Assembly (NCBI GenBank): GCA_045561735.1
Contig: JBJKXC010000010.1
Location: 1 to 52,154, forward strand
Length of the DNA stretch: 52,154 bases
Direction of reading: 5' to 3'
From: UBA3537 sp045561735
GTDB lineage: Bacteria > Bacteroidota > Bacteroidia > Flavobacteriales > Flavobacteriaceae
Shown: piece by piece, positions 30,926 to 40,019 of the stretch
How the letters are laid out: the number at the start of each line of letters is the position of its first letter
Numbering within the stretch: position 1 is the first letter of the stretch
Notes under the pieces: generated by a model
Database searches by the model: none
What the model saw: only the letters and a program-made list of their open reading frames with translations
Told to the model about the DNA's origin: nothing
Program-made: the position numbers and the translations under genes

Positions 30926-31930
30926 ATGGAAGAACAGTCTAAAGCTATCGACATTAAGGCAATTAACGAAAAAATTGAAAAACAAAGCGCCTTCGTGGAC
31001 CTCTTAACACTTGAAATGAACAAGGTCATTATTGGGCAAAAACACATGATAGAGCGCTTACTAATTGGTTTATTGGGGCAAGGTCATATCTTGCTCGAAG
31101 GGGTGCCGGGCTTGGCCAAGACTTTGGCCATAAACACATTGTCTCAAGCCGTTGCGGGCAGTTTTAGCCGCATTCAGTTTACTCCAGATTTACTTCCTGC
31201 CGACGTTACGGGGACCCTTATTTACAATATGAAGGCCAATGATTTTACCATTAAAAAGGGTCCTGTTTTTGCAAATTTTGTTTTGGCTGATGAAATAAAT
31301 AGGGCCCCTGCTAAAGTGCAGTCGGCCCTATTGGAGGCCATGCAGGAAAAGCAAGTAACTATTGGAGACGACACTTTCGTTTTGGACAAGCCCTTTTTAG
31401 TAATGGCAACACAGAACCCGGTAGAACAAGAGGGCACATATCCTTTGCCTGAAGCGCAAGTAGACCGTTTTATGCTAAAGACCGTCATTGATTATCCAAA
31501 GCTGGATGACGAACAGCATATTGTCCGCGCAAATTTAAAAGGGGTCTTTGAGGAAATTAAGCCCGTGGTCAAGATTGATGAAGTTTTGGCCGCACAAAAA
31601 GCCGTTCGTGAAGTCTATATGGACGAGAAAATTGAGCGGTATATATTAGATATTGTTTTTGCGACGCGCTACCCAGAACGTTACAACCTGGCAGATTTAA
31701 AGCCTCTGATTTCATTTGGAGCCTCGCCCAGGGGAAGCATAAACTTAGCGACCGCAGCAAAATGCTATGCCTTTATCAAGCGGCGTGGATATGTGGTTCC
31801 TGAAGATGTGAGAGCAGTCGTTTTAGACGTATTGCGCCACCGCATTGGGGTCACCTATGAGGCCGAGGCTGAAAATATTACCTCTGAAGACATTGTAAGC
31901 AAAATTGTCAATATCATTGAGGTTCCCTAA
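30926..31930 (+). CDS. MoxR family AAA ATPase
   Basis: 334 residues from ATG 30926 (MEEQSKAIDIKAINEKIEKQ); an in-frame ATG at 30905 would add seven residues. AAA+ motifs: Walker A GVPGLAKTLAIN, Walker B VLADEINRAPAKVQSALLEAMQEKQV, sensor 1 MATQNPVEQEGTYPLPEAQVDRF, and sensor 2 region SFGASPRGSINLA. MoxR ATPases act as chaperones with VWA-domain partners; here the gene heads the bat operon containing three VWA-type proteins. Cytoplasmic. A promoter lies at 30819-30846. Confidence 0.95.
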   Translation: MEEQSKAIDIKAINEKIEKQSAFVDLLTLEMNKVIIGQKHMIERLLIGLLGQGHILLEGVPGLAKTLAINTLSQAVAGSFSRIQFTPDLLPADVTGTLIYNMKANDFTIKKGPVFANFVLADEINRAPAKVQSALLEAMQEKQVTIGDDTFVLDKPFLVMATQNPVEQEGTYPLPEAQVDRFMLKTVIDYPKLDDEQHIVRANLKGVFEEIKPVVKIDEVLAAQKAVREVYMDEKIERYILDIVFATRYPERYNLADLKPLISFGASPRGSINLATAAKCYAFIKRRGYVVPEDVRAVVLDVLRHRIGVTYEAEAENITSEDIVSKIVNIIEVP

Positions 31931-31979
31931 GAACCATGTCTTAGATTGAAGCGCTTCCCTTCGGGCATAAATTATCTAA

Positions 31980-32843
31980 ATGGATACAAAAGAGTTATTA
32001 AAAAAAGTACGTAAAATTGAGATCAAAACACGCCGGCTTTCCGACAATGTTTTTGGGGGCGAATACCATTCTACTTTTAAAGGTCGAGGGATGACTTTTT
32101 CTGAAGTCCGCCAATACCAATATGGAGACGACATTAGAAACATTGACTGGAATGTGACTGCAAGATACAGCGCGCCTCATGTCAAAATATTTGAGGAAGA
32201 GCGTGAGCTTACCATGGTGCTGGCGGTGGATGTTTCTGGTTCAAAGCAGTTTGGAACCCATGAGCAATTTAAAAATGAATTTGTAACAGAAATAGCTGCC
32301 ACTCTAGCGTTTTCGGCGACTCAAAACAATGATAAAATTGGGTTGATCCTTTTTTCTGATGAAGTTGAGCTTTTTATTCCACCAAAAAAGGGCCGCTCAC
32401 ACGTACTCAGGATCATTCGTGAACTTTTAGAGTTTAGGCCAAAAAATAAAAAAACGAATATTGCTGAAGCGCTTCGCTTTTTGTCAAGTGTAATGAAGAA
32501 AAAAGCCATTGTATTTCTAATTTCTGATTTTATGTGTGCAAACTACAAGCGGAATCTAAAAATCGTCGCTGGCAAACACGACATCACTGGCATTAGAATC
32601 TATGATAAAAATGAGGTTGAAATTCCTAATTTAGGAGTCGTTCAAATGGTAGACCAAGAAACAGGTAAATCGTTTTTAGTAAATACAGGTCTTAAAAGCG
32701 TGAGAGAAAAATACGCGAGACACCAACGAAATCAGATTGATTACTTTCAAGATAACTTTAAAAAGTCTGGTGCTGGTTCTTTAGACTGCCGTACAGACGA
32801 AAGTTACGTTAAAAAATTATTGGGCTATTTCAAGCAAAGATAA
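31980..32843 (+). CDS. DUF58 domain (VWA-like) protein
   Basis: 287 residues. The DUF58 core motif GRGMTFSEVRQYQYGDDIRNIDWNVTARY (about residues 34-62) is complete, followed by a von Willebrand A-like domain whose metal-adhesion site starts with LAVDVSGSKQFG (D-x-S-G-S). DUF58 proteins invariably accompany MoxR and the Bat proteins, and are proposed as membrane-associated substrates or partners of the MoxR chaperone. Cytoplasmic, no signal peptide. 49 nt after moxR. Confidence 0.93.
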   Translation: MDTKELLKKVRKIEIKTRRLSDNVFGGEYHSTFKGRGMTFSEVRQYQYGDDIRNIDWNVTARYSAPHVKIFEEERELTMVLAVDVSGSKQFGTHEQFKNEFVTEIAATLAFSATQNNDKIGLILFSDEVELFIPPKKGRSHVLRIIRELLEFRPKNKKTNIAEALRFLSSVMKKKAIVFLISDFMCANYKRNLKIVAGKHDITGIRIYDKNEVEIPNLGVVQMVDQETGKSFLVNTGLKSVREKYARHQRNQIDYFQDNFKKSGAGSLDCRTDESYVKKLLGYFKQR

Positions 32844-32850
32844 CTCGCAT

Positions 32851-34509
32851 ATGTCAAAAGAGATAAAACAATTTTTAAATTCCTTAAAAAGCCTGTGGTG
32901 CTTGCTTAGCCTTTTAATTACTTGGGTGCCTGCTAGCGCTCAAGTTAAAGTATCCGTAGATTCTACGACGATTAAAATTGGAGAGGCCTTACTATATTCT
33001 TTAGAGGTGGAGGCAGATAGCGCGGCTATGGTTGTATTTCCGGAAAGCCGAGCATTTGGCGCCATGGAAGTTATAGAAAATTACAAAACAGACACCTTAT
33101 CAAAAGACCTTCGCCTTAGATTGTTAAGAAAATATGGCCTTACACAATTTGATTCTGGCGCCTACACCATTCCGAGCCAAAAAATTTTAGTTGGCGACAA
33201 AACATTCTTTTCAGATTCTATTAAAGTTAAGGTACGCTCTGTGGAGGTTGACACCACCAAACAAAAGCTCTATGGCATCAAGCCCGTTTTTGAAGTGAAA
33301 AATAAAACTTCTTTTTGGGGGCTGCTGAAATGGCTTTTTTTGGGGGGGGCTATTGCTGGAATTGTAGTTTGGTATTTATTTATATATAGAAAAAGTGGGC
33401 TTATAGAGGCTGAAAAAATAGCCGCACTTCCGCCTTATGAGCAAGCAAAAATTGCCTTGGAAAAACTAGATGAAAAAACATACTTTGACAACGGGGCGGT
33501 CAAATCTTTTTACTCTGAGCTGAGCTTTGTTCTGCGTAAATATCTCAACGAAAAAGTATATAACCAATCGCTAGAGAGCACGACAGAGGAGTTGTTACAA
33601 AAGCTTAAAATGGTGAGCCAGTCAAAAGAAGTCCTCTTAACTGATGAAACGCTTAAGAATCTTGAATTAACTCTGAAGCGGGCCGACCTAGTAAAGTTTG
33701 CCAAATCCAAACCTGGATTTGAGATTATACGTCTGGACAAGCAAATTATAGCCCAAGAAATTGACCTTGTGAAAGCGGGGCTGCCTGCGCCAACTGAAAT
33801 CGAATTAGAACAAACCCTAGAATACCAAAAACAATTACAAAAAAAACAGCAGCAAAAAAGAATTAAATGGGGTCTGGGCGCGTTTTTGGGGCTATTTATT
33901 CTGATTTTTTTAGGCTCAGGGTTGCATTTTGGCTTTACAACAGTAAAAGACACTATTTTGCGCCACCCAAGTAAGTTATTGATGGAAGGAAAGTGGGTTT
34001 CGAGCGAATATGGCGCACCCGGAATTAGCCTGGAAACTCCTGAAGTGTTAGGGCGTGAATTTGAAGATTCATTACAAACAAACAACACCGGGGTCAGCGT
34101 TAATAAGTTTCGCTTTGATAATGGCGGTGTACCTTTAAAGATTGTTGTTAAAAGCTCCAAAATGGCGACAGAAAGTCCCAAAGCACAAGGTGAAAACACC
34201 ATAGACCTCTTCCGGGTCTCTGAAAACGAATTGACGCTTTTAGAAAAAGAAGGCGCGTCAAATATGTTCCCGAAAAACGATAAATTTACAACCCCTAACG
34301 GGCAAGAGGGAATGAAAACCCACGGCACTGCTAACTATCGTTTTGGGAGTAAAAAAACATCGGATGCTGAATTTATAATTCTTGGGTTTTCTACCCAAGC
34401 CCTGCTACAACAGCTCATTATGATATGGGACGCCAATGATCCGTATGCCGTCGAGATTTCAAAACGAATTTTAAATTCTGTAGAACTTATTAAACTAAAT
34501 CAAAATTGA
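32851..34509 (+). CDS. BatD-like membrane protein of the bat operon
   Basis: 552 residues, unrecognised as a named protein. Layout: signal peptide ending at ASAQ (~30), a periplasmic immunoglobulin-like region (VKVSVDSTTIKIGEALLYSLEVEAD) similar to the BatD opening, a transmembrane helix at ~153-175, a charged cytoplasmic helical part including EQAKIALEKLDEK and SFVLRKYLNEKVYNQSLESTTEELL that resembles the BatD/DUF4381 C-terminus, then a second helix at ~340-362 and a further soluble domain to the end. Starts 7 nt after the DUF58 gene and its TGA overlaps the batA ATG (TGATG), so it is a true operon member, presumably part of the same membrane complex. Confidence 0.75.
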   Translation: MSKEIKQFLNSLKSLWCLLSLLITWVPASAQVKVSVDSTTIKIGEALLYSLEVEADSAAMVVFPESRAFGAMEVIENYKTDTLSKDLRLRLLRKYGLTQFDSGAYTIPSQKILVGDKTFFSDSIKVKVRSVEVDTTKQKLYGIKPVFEVKNKTSFWGLLKWLFLGGAIAGIVVWYLFIYRKSGLIEAEKIAALPPYEQAKIALEKLDEKTYFDNGAVKSFYSELSFVLRKYLNEKVYNQSLESTTEELLQKLKMVSQSKEVLLTDETLKNLELTLKRADLVKFAKSKPGFEIIRLDKQIIAQEIDLVKAGLPAPTEIELEQTLEYQKQLQKKQQQKRIKWGLGAFLGLFILIFLGSGLHFGFTTVKDTILRHPSKLLMEGKWVSSEYGAPGISLETPEVLGREFEDSLQTNNTGVSVNKFRFDNGGVPLKIVVKSSKMATESPKAQGENTIDLFRVSENELTLLEKEGASNMFPKNDKFTTPNGQEGMKTHGTANYRFGSKKTSDAEFIILGFSTQALLQQLIMIWDANDPYAVEISKRILNSVELIKLNQN

Positions 34510-35510
34510 TGTTTAAGGGAATTGAGTTTACACATAGCGGAGTTTTTTGGTTGCTCTTGGCAATTCCTTTTCTAATTTTTTGGTATGCCCTAAAACACAA
34601 ACAACAAAATGCAGATTTAAGCGTGTCCTCCTTGGATGGCTTTAGGGGGCAAAGCGATATTTGGAGCTGGTTAAAACATTTTCTTTTTGTCTTGCGAATC
34701 GGCGCTATTGCGCTAATTGTGATCGCCTTGGCGAGGCCTCAAACGGTTGATATTTCAACAAAAACAAAAACAACACGAGGCATTGACATAGTTATGGCCA
34801 TTGACGTTTCGGCCAGTATGCTGGCCAAGGACTTAGAGCCAAGCCGCTTAGAGGCCCTGAAAAATGTGGCGAGTGGCTTTATTAAACGCAGGCCTAACGA
34901 CAGAATTGGGTTGGTTGAATATGCGGGGGAAAGCTATACGAGAACCCCAGTTACCAGCGACAAAAGCATTGTGCTCAGTTCAATGCAAGACATCAAATAT
35001 AACAACATCATAACTGGTGGCACAGCCATTGGAATGGGGCTTGCGACGGCTGTAAATAGAATTAAAGACAGCAAGGCTAAAAGTAAAATTATAATCTTGC
35101 TAACCGATGGCGTAAATAACTCTGGGTTTATTGATCCCAAAACAGCCAGTGAGCTAGCCGTTGAATACGGCATCAAAACCTATACTGTTGGTCTTGGTAG
35201 TAATGGAATGGCTCTGTCTCCTGTTGGGCTGAATAATGGCGTGTTTCAATACGCAAGGGTACAAGTCGAAATTGATGAGGTGCTTCTCAAGGAAATTGCC
35301 GAGGAGACAGGCGGAAAATATTTCAGAGCCACCGACAATAAAAAATTAGAGGCTATTTATGAAGAAATTGACCGTTTAGAAAAAACCGACATTGAAGAGT
35401 TTAAATATTACAATTACGAAGAAAAATTCCGGCCTTTTGTTTTGTGGGCGCTCGGGCTATTAATTTTTGAATTTTTAATTCGGCACAGTATTTTAAGATG
35501 TTTTGTATAA
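34509..35510 (+). CDS. batA: BatA: VWA-domain aerotolerance protein
   Basis: 333 residues from ATG 34509, which shares one base with the preceding TGA. Two N-terminal transmembrane helices (~10-28 and ~56-75) and one at the C-terminus (~305-325) anchor a VWA domain with an intact MIDAS: MAIDVSASMLAKDLEPSRLEALK, then VTSDKSIV, TDGVNNSG. In Bacteroides the Bat proteins were linked to tolerance of oxygen; the biochemical role is undefined but probably a MoxR-assembled envelope complex. Neighbouring batB encodes a paralogue. Confidence 0.93.
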   Translation: MFKGIEFTHSGVFWLLLAIPFLIFWYALKHKQQNADLSVSSLDGFRGQSDIWSWLKHFLFVLRIGAIALIVIALARPQTVDISTKTKTTRGIDIVMAIDVSASMLAKDLEPSRLEALKNVASGFIKRRPNDRIGLVEYAGESYTRTPVTSDKSIVLSSMQDIKYNNIITGGTAIGMGLATAVNRIKDSKAKSKIIILLTDGVNNSGFIDPKTASELAVEYGIKTYTVGLGSNGMALSPVGLNNGVFQYARVQVEIDEVLLKEIAEETGGKYFRATDNKKLEAIYEEIDRLEKTDIEEFKYYNYEEKFRPFVLWALGLLIFEFLIRHSILRCFV

Positions 35511-35511
35511 G

Positions 35512-36549
35512 ATGTTTCAATTAGAAGAAGACATATGGTTTTGGTTGTTTTTCCTGGTATTAGGGATGGTAGTATTATTTTTTTGGACCGCGTTGTGGAA
35601 GCGAAAAACAAAGCGGCTCTATGCGTCTGCTGAGCTGTTAAGGCGACTAAGCCCAGACCAATCCCGATTTAAGGCTGTGCTAAAGCTTGTGGTTTTGGCC
35701 ATGGCGGTGGTTTGTTTTTGCGTCGCTCTTGTGAATCCAAAAGTGGGCACCAAACTTGAAACGGTCAAACGTGAGGGTGTAGACATTGTCTTTGCAATCG
35801 ATGTTTCAAAAAGCATGCTAGCGGAAGACGTTGCGCCAAACCGATTAAAAAAAGCACAACAATTAACGGCGCAAATCATCAATAACCTCGTTAGCGATCG
35901 TGTCGGTATTATTGCATATGCCGGTAAGGCGGTTCCTCAACTGCCAATCACAACAGATTATGCGGCGGCTAAAATGTTTCTTCAAAATATGAATACAGAC
36001 ATGTTGTCTTCTCAGGGAACCGCTATTGATGAAGCCATTCAGCTCTCCAGAACCTATTTTAATGATGCGGAGCAAACAAATCGTGTTTTGGTCATCATTT
36101 CAGACGGGGAAGACCACAAAGACCTGAATCTTGATGTTGCAAAAGCGGCAGCAAAAGAGGGGATAAAAATTTTCACGATTGGTGTTGGAAGTGAAAAAGG
36201 GGGGCCGATTCCCTTAAAAAGAGATGGCGTTATCATGCGTTATAAAAAAAACCAAAAAGGCGAAACTGTTATTACAAAACTGAATTCCAAAACATTAACT
36301 GCAATTGCTGATGAAGCAAATGGTTTGTTTATACAGGGCCAAAACACGAAACAGGTAACGGGAAAAATTGCCGAAATTTTAAATAAATTAGAAAAAAAAG
36401 AGTTTGAAGCCAAAGAGTTTTCTGAGTTTAAAGATCAATTTCAATGGTTTTTGGGGTTGGGCCTTTTCTTCTTAATTTTGGATGTTTTGTTTTTGGAAAG
36501 AAAAACAGCGTGGCTGAAACGCCTTAACTTATTCAATGAGAATTTATGA
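35512..36549 (+). CDS. batB: BatB: VWA-domain aerotolerance protein
   Basis: 345 residues from ATG 35512, 1 nt after the batA stop; an in-frame TTG at 35503 is not needed. Same architecture as BatA: N-terminal helices (FWLFFLVLGMVVLFFWTALW and VLKLVVLAMAVVCFCVALV), VWA domain with MIDAS AIDVSKSMLAEDVAPNRLKKA and ISDGEDHKDL, and a C-terminal helix (FQWFLGLGLFFLILDVLFL). The start of batC overlaps its stop by 4 nt (ATGA). Confidence 0.93.
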   Translation: MFQLEEDIWFWLFFLVLGMVVLFFWTALWKRKTKRLYASAELLRRLSPDQSRFKAVLKLVVLAMAVVCFCVALVNPKVGTKLETVKREGVDIVFAIDVSKSMLAEDVAPNRLKKAQQLTAQIINNLVSDRVGIIAYAGKAVPQLPITTDYAAAKMFLQNMNTDMLSSQGTAIDEAIQLSRTYFNDAEQTNRVLVIISDGEDHKDLNLDVAKAAAKEGIKIFTIGVGSEKGGPIPLKRDGVIMRYKKNQKGETVITKLNSKTLTAIADEANGLFIQGQNTKQVTGKIAEILNKLEKKEFEAKEFSEFKDQFQWFLGLGLFFLILDVLFLERKTAWLKRLNLFNENL

Positions 36550-37397
36550 TACATAAAAGTTCTTTTCTTCATATCGGTTATAAGCAATCGAAACAAAAAT
36601 TATTTTTTTGCTTGGTGGCCATATGGACTATTTGCGGCTACTCACAAGAGAGCGCAGAAGCGACGTTGCTGTCTGATCAATATGTATACGAGGGGAATAC
36701 AATTGTTGAAGAATCCTTTGTTGAGGCTGAAAAAAACTACAGAATGGCGCTTTCTGAGATGCCCTCCAACAAAAAAGGAGCATATAATCTTGGGAACGCC
36801 TATTATACTGCTGAGCTTTATGACGAAGCTTTGGCGCGACTTAACTCGGTAGCAAAGGACGGGTCTAAATCAGAAAAACACCGCGCTTACCATAACATTG
36901 GAAATGCTTTAATGCAAAATAAACAATGTGAAAAGGCTGTAGAGGCTTTCAAAAATGCATTGAGAAACAACCCCTCAGACGATGAGAGTCGTTACAATTT
37001 AGCCCTGGCCCAGCAGTGCGCTAAAGAAGAAGGCGGGGGGGGTGATGACAAAGACAATAAAGAAGATAAAGATCAAAAAGAGGACAAAAATAACGAAGAC
37101 AAAAAAGACAGCAACAAAAAACAAGACCAAGAGGATAAGAACAAAGAAAAGGGAGACGGCGACAAAGAGTCAAAAGGTGATGGTGATGACCAAAAGGAAA
37201 ACGAAAACCCTGAAGACAAAAAAGGGGACAAAAAAGATGGCGCAAACAAAAAGCCGCAGCAACAACCTGGAAAATTGTCCGGCCAACAAATAAAAAGTTT
37301 ATTAGACGCCATGAACAACGAAGAGAAAAAGGTTCAAGAAAAAATGAATGCTGTAAAAGAGAAGGGCGCTAAAATCCAAACAGAAAAAGATTGGTAA
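36546..37397 (+). CDS. batC: BatC: TPR protein with charged low-complexity tail
   Basis: 283 residues. Signal peptide (QKLFFCLVAIWTICGYSQ), then TPR repeats (about residues 50-155), including GAYNLGNAYYTAELYDEALARL and HNIGNALMQNKQCEKAVEAFKNALRNNPSDDESRYNLALAQQ. Residues ~160-240 are almost entirely Lys, Asp, Glu, Gln, Asn and Gly (nt 37020-37270), followed by PGKLSGQQIKSLLDAMNNEEKKVQEKM, the conserved BatC C-terminal helix. Periplasmic scaffold role inferred from the family. ATGA overlap with batB implies coupling. Confidence 0.9.
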   Translation: MIHKSSFLHIGYKQSKQKLFFCLVAIWTICGYSQESAEATLLSDQYVYEGNTIVEESFVEAEKNYRMALSEMPSNKKGAYNLGNAYYTAELYDEALARLNSVAKDGSKSEKHRAYHNIGNALMQNKQCEKAVEAFKNALRNNPSDDESRYNLALAQQCAKEEGGGGDDKDNKEDKDQKEDKNNEDKKDSNKKQDQEDKNKEKGDGDKESKGDGDDQKENENPEDKKGDKKDGANKKPQQQPGKLSGQQIKSLLDAMNNEEKKVQEKMNAVKEKGAKIQTEKDW

Positions 37398-37400
37398 TTT

Positions 37401-39161
37401 ATGAGAGCTAAGTTGCTATATGTTGCATTGTTTGTGTCCAATCTTGTATTGGCGCAGGTCACGTTTGAGGCCAGTGTTAGCAAAAAAACACTTGGTGTTA
37501 ATGAGCGTTTGCGCATTGATTTTAAAATGAATGAAGACGGAGATAACTTTACCCCTCCTAGTTTTAAAAACTTCAAGGTTGTTGGGGGGCCAAGCCAATC
37601 AATAAATAATTCATGGATCAACGGCGTGCGTCGCTATTCTAAGAGTTACACATACTTCTTGGCGCCTACAAAAAGAGGGGTGTTCACTATTGAACAATCT
37701 CAAATTGAGGTCAACGGAACCACCTATAAAACATCTCCTGTTAAAATTACGGTAACCGCAGCGGTAGAGAGGCCTAAAGACCCAAATGACCCAGAATATA
37801 TTGCTGAGGAAAGCATACATTTGGTGGCAGAAATTTCAAAGACCAACCCCTATATAAATGAGCCTGTGTCAGTGGTTTATAAGCTTTATGTTGCAGAAAA
37901 CACCGGGGTTCGCAACTGGAGCGAGCTGGACGCGCCACGATACAATGATTTTTGGAGTCAAAATATAGCCGTAAATGGGCTTTCCGTTAAAGAGGGGCAA
38001 TACAAGGGCGAAAATTACCGCTACGTCGTTCTTAAAAAAACAGTGCTATACCCTCAAAAATCTGGAAAACTAACGCTAGAACCCTTAACGCTCGATGTTA
38101 GTGTGGAAGTGCCTTCAAGCCGCAGAGACATCTTTGGAAGGCGAGTGATGAGCACAGCCAACAGGACGGTCACTGCAGGCAAAAGAACAATCAATGCAAG
38201 GCCGCTTCCAGAGCAAGGAAGGCCTGAAAATTTTTCTGGGGCTGTCGGCGAATTTGATTTTGAAGCAAACGTCTCTAGAAGCAGCCTGGTTGCGACAGAG
38301 GCATTTCGTTTATCAATAGAGGTTAAGGGAAAGGGAAACTTAAAGCTATTTGAGCTTCCAAAGCCCAATTTGCCAGCGGCGTTAGAAATATATGAGCCAG
38401 AGCGGTCAGAAAATATTGACACTTCAATCTCCGGAATGCGGGGAAATACCGCTGACAATTATACGATTGTGCCAAATGAGGAGGGGCGGTACCCGATTCC
38501 TTCAGTTGCGTTTTCTTATTTTGATCTAGCTTCTGAAAGTTATAAAACGCTGCTGTCAAACCAACTTTTGGTCTCTGTAAAGCCTGATCCAAATAAAAGT
38601 GCTGTTCTAGGTCCAGTTTCAGCAAAAGAAAAAGGAACTGTAGCTTATTCAAATATGAGTCAGTTTTCACCCTTTAAAACAAAGACAAGCTTAGAGCTTA
38701 TAAATAAGCCTCCTTTTTATGGAAGTCACTTGTTTTGGGCTTTGTTATTGGGGCCTTTAGTTTTTATTCCGCTGTTGATTGTCTTTACTAAAATTAAAGG
38801 CAAACGGGCCTTAGATATCACGAGGAATAAAATTAGAAAAAACAATAAATTAGCGAGAAAATACCTAAGTGACGCGAAAAGAAGCATGGGCAAAAAAGAG
38901 CTGTTTTATATTGCGCTTGAGCGCGCGCTGCACAATTACCTAAAAGCCAAACTAAAAATCGAAACGAGTGAATTCAGTAAAGACAAGATTAAACTTTTGT
39001 TAACAGAAAAGGCGGTGATTGGTGATGATGCTTCAGGTTTTTTGGGGCTATTAGAGGCTTGTGAGCTAGCCCGATACACGCCACTTCAAAATTCTGATAT
39101 GAAGCGAGATTACATCGCCGCTTCTGAAATTATTAACCGCTTAGACAAACAGTTAAGATAA
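37401..39161 (+). CDS. batD: BatD: periplasmic/membrane aerotolerance protein
   Basis: 586 residues. Signal peptide cleaved after VLAQ (~19); tandem immunoglobulin-like domains (VTFEASVSKKTLGVNERLRIDF; SIHLVAEISKTNPYINEPVSVVYKLYV; FDFEANVSRSSLVATEAFRLSIEVKGKGNLKLFELPKP, the last being the classic BatD pattern); one transmembrane helix at ~445-465; and a cytoplasmic helical tail (KLARKYLSDAKRSMGKKELFYIALERALHNYL). Large family member, full length. 3 nt after batC and 1 nt before batE. Confidence 0.93.
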   Translation: MRAKLLYVALFVSNLVLAQVTFEASVSKKTLGVNERLRIDFKMNEDGDNFTPPSFKNFKVVGGPSQSINNSWINGVRRYSKSYTYFLAPTKRGVFTIEQSQIEVNGTTYKTSPVKITVTAAVERPKDPNDPEYIAEESIHLVAEISKTNPYINEPVSVVYKLYVAENTGVRNWSELDAPRYNDFWSQNIAVNGLSVKEGQYKGENYRYVVLKKTVLYPQKSGKLTLEPLTLDVSVEVPSSRRDIFGRRVMSTANRTVTAGKRTINARPLPEQGRPENFSGAVGEFDFEANVSRSSLVATEAFRLSIEVKGKGNLKLFELPKPNLPAALEIYEPERSENIDTSISGMRGNTADNYTIVPNEEGRYPIPSVAFSYFDLASESYKTLLSNQLLVSVKPDPNKSAVLGPVSAKEKGTVAYSNMSQFSPFKTKTSLELINKPPFYGSHLFWALLLGPLVFIPLLIVFTKIKGKRALDITRNKIRKNNKLARKYLSDAKRSMGKKELFYIALERALHNYLKAKLKIETSEFSKDKIKLLLTEKAVIGDDASGFLGLLEACELARYTPLQNSDMKRDYIAASEIINRLDKQLR

Positions 39162-39162
39162 T

Positions 39163-39912
39163 ATGAGAACATTGGTTTTATTGTTTTTGGTGTCGTTTTT
39201 TTTGGGGGGGTCTCAGGGCGAGCTTGACTTCGAAAAGGCAAACAGTCTATACAATGAGGGGGTTTATGTCGGAGCCATTCAGGCTTACGAAAACATTCTT
39301 AACAGCGGGCTTCACTCCGCAGAAGTATATTACAATTTAGCAAATTGCTATTATAAACAAAACAATGTTGGCCGCTCGATTTATTACTATGAAAAAGCGT
39401 TGGTTTTGGCGCCGAAAGATAAATCGATTCTCAACAATTTGGCCTTTGCTCAAAAAATGGCTGTGGACAAAATAGAGCCGGTCCCCGAAGCAGGGTTTTT
39501 GAATTTTATAAACGCTTATGCGAGATTGCTCCCTTTAGATGCTTGGGCGGTTGTCTGCCTGGGCTTGATGTTGGTTTTTATAGGATTTTTTACGGCTTAT
39601 TATTTATCATCCAGCACTAGAAAAAAGCGGTTATTTTTTCTACTGGGATCGCTTTCGGTTTTTGCGCTTTTTATTGCTCTGAGCTTAACTTTTCAAAAAG
39701 AACGTTTGTTAAACACAGAAAATTATGCTGTTGTGTTTAGCCAGGCTGTTGATGTGAGATTGGAGCCCAATCTAAAAAGTGAGTCTGTTTTTAGACTGCA
39801 CGAGGGCGCTAAAATCCGATTAGTGGAATCATTTCAGCAGAATTGGTCAAAAATTAAATTAAGTGATGGTAAAACAGGATGGATTCCTAATGATGCCTTT
39901 AAGGGCTTATAG
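39163..39912 (+). CDS. batE: BatE: TPR and SH3-domain membrane protein
   Basis: 249 residues. Signal peptide (VLLFLVSFFLGGSQG), TPR repeats (FEKANSLYNEGVYVGAIQAYENIL; AEVYYNLANCYYKQNNVGRSIYYYEKAL), two transmembrane helices (~125-148 and ~158-176), and a C-terminal bacterial SH3 domain (VDVRLEPNLKSESVFRLHEGAKIRLVE...GKTGWIPNDAF). Final gene of the operon. The SH3 domain may contact peptidoglycan, by family analogy. Confidence 0.9.
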   Translation: MRTLVLLFLVSFFLGGSQGELDFEKANSLYNEGVYVGAIQAYENILNSGLHSAEVYYNLANCYYKQNNVGRSIYYYEKALVLAPKDKSILNNLAFAQKMAVDKIEPVPEAGFLNFINAYARLLPLDAWAVVCLGLMLVFIGFFTAYYLSSSTRKKRLFFLLGSLSVFALFIALSLTFQKERLLNTENYAVVFSQAVDVRLEPNLKSESVFRLHEGAKIRLVESFQQNWSKIKLSDGKTGWIPNDAFKGL

Positions 39913-40019
39913 CTGTTTTTTTGCTTTTTTTTTATGTATAAATATTTTAATTTTGTCTGAGTTTTTTCATTCCGTTAGCGGATCATGATCTATTAATTTC
40001 TTAACTTAAATAAAAATAA

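Noticed and set aside
31948..31957. GAAGCGCTTC palindrome between moxR and the DUF58 gene
   Set aside because: Ten bases, no T-run and no second copy noticed; not enough for a terminator or operator.
33510..34328. Long open frame (272 codons) on the minus strand opposite the BatD-like gene
   Set aside because: It is antisense to a protein with signal peptide, membrane helices and operon overlaps; its own translation is Ser/Cys/Phe-rich without domains.
37021..37318. Several overlapping frames in the batC low-complexity region
   Set aside because: All arise from the AAA/GAC/GAA-rich tract; only the BatC frame has domains at both ends.
39981..39990. GATCATGATC palindrome upstream of the SulP gene
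   Set aside because: Short, built from a GATC pair, and likely by chance.
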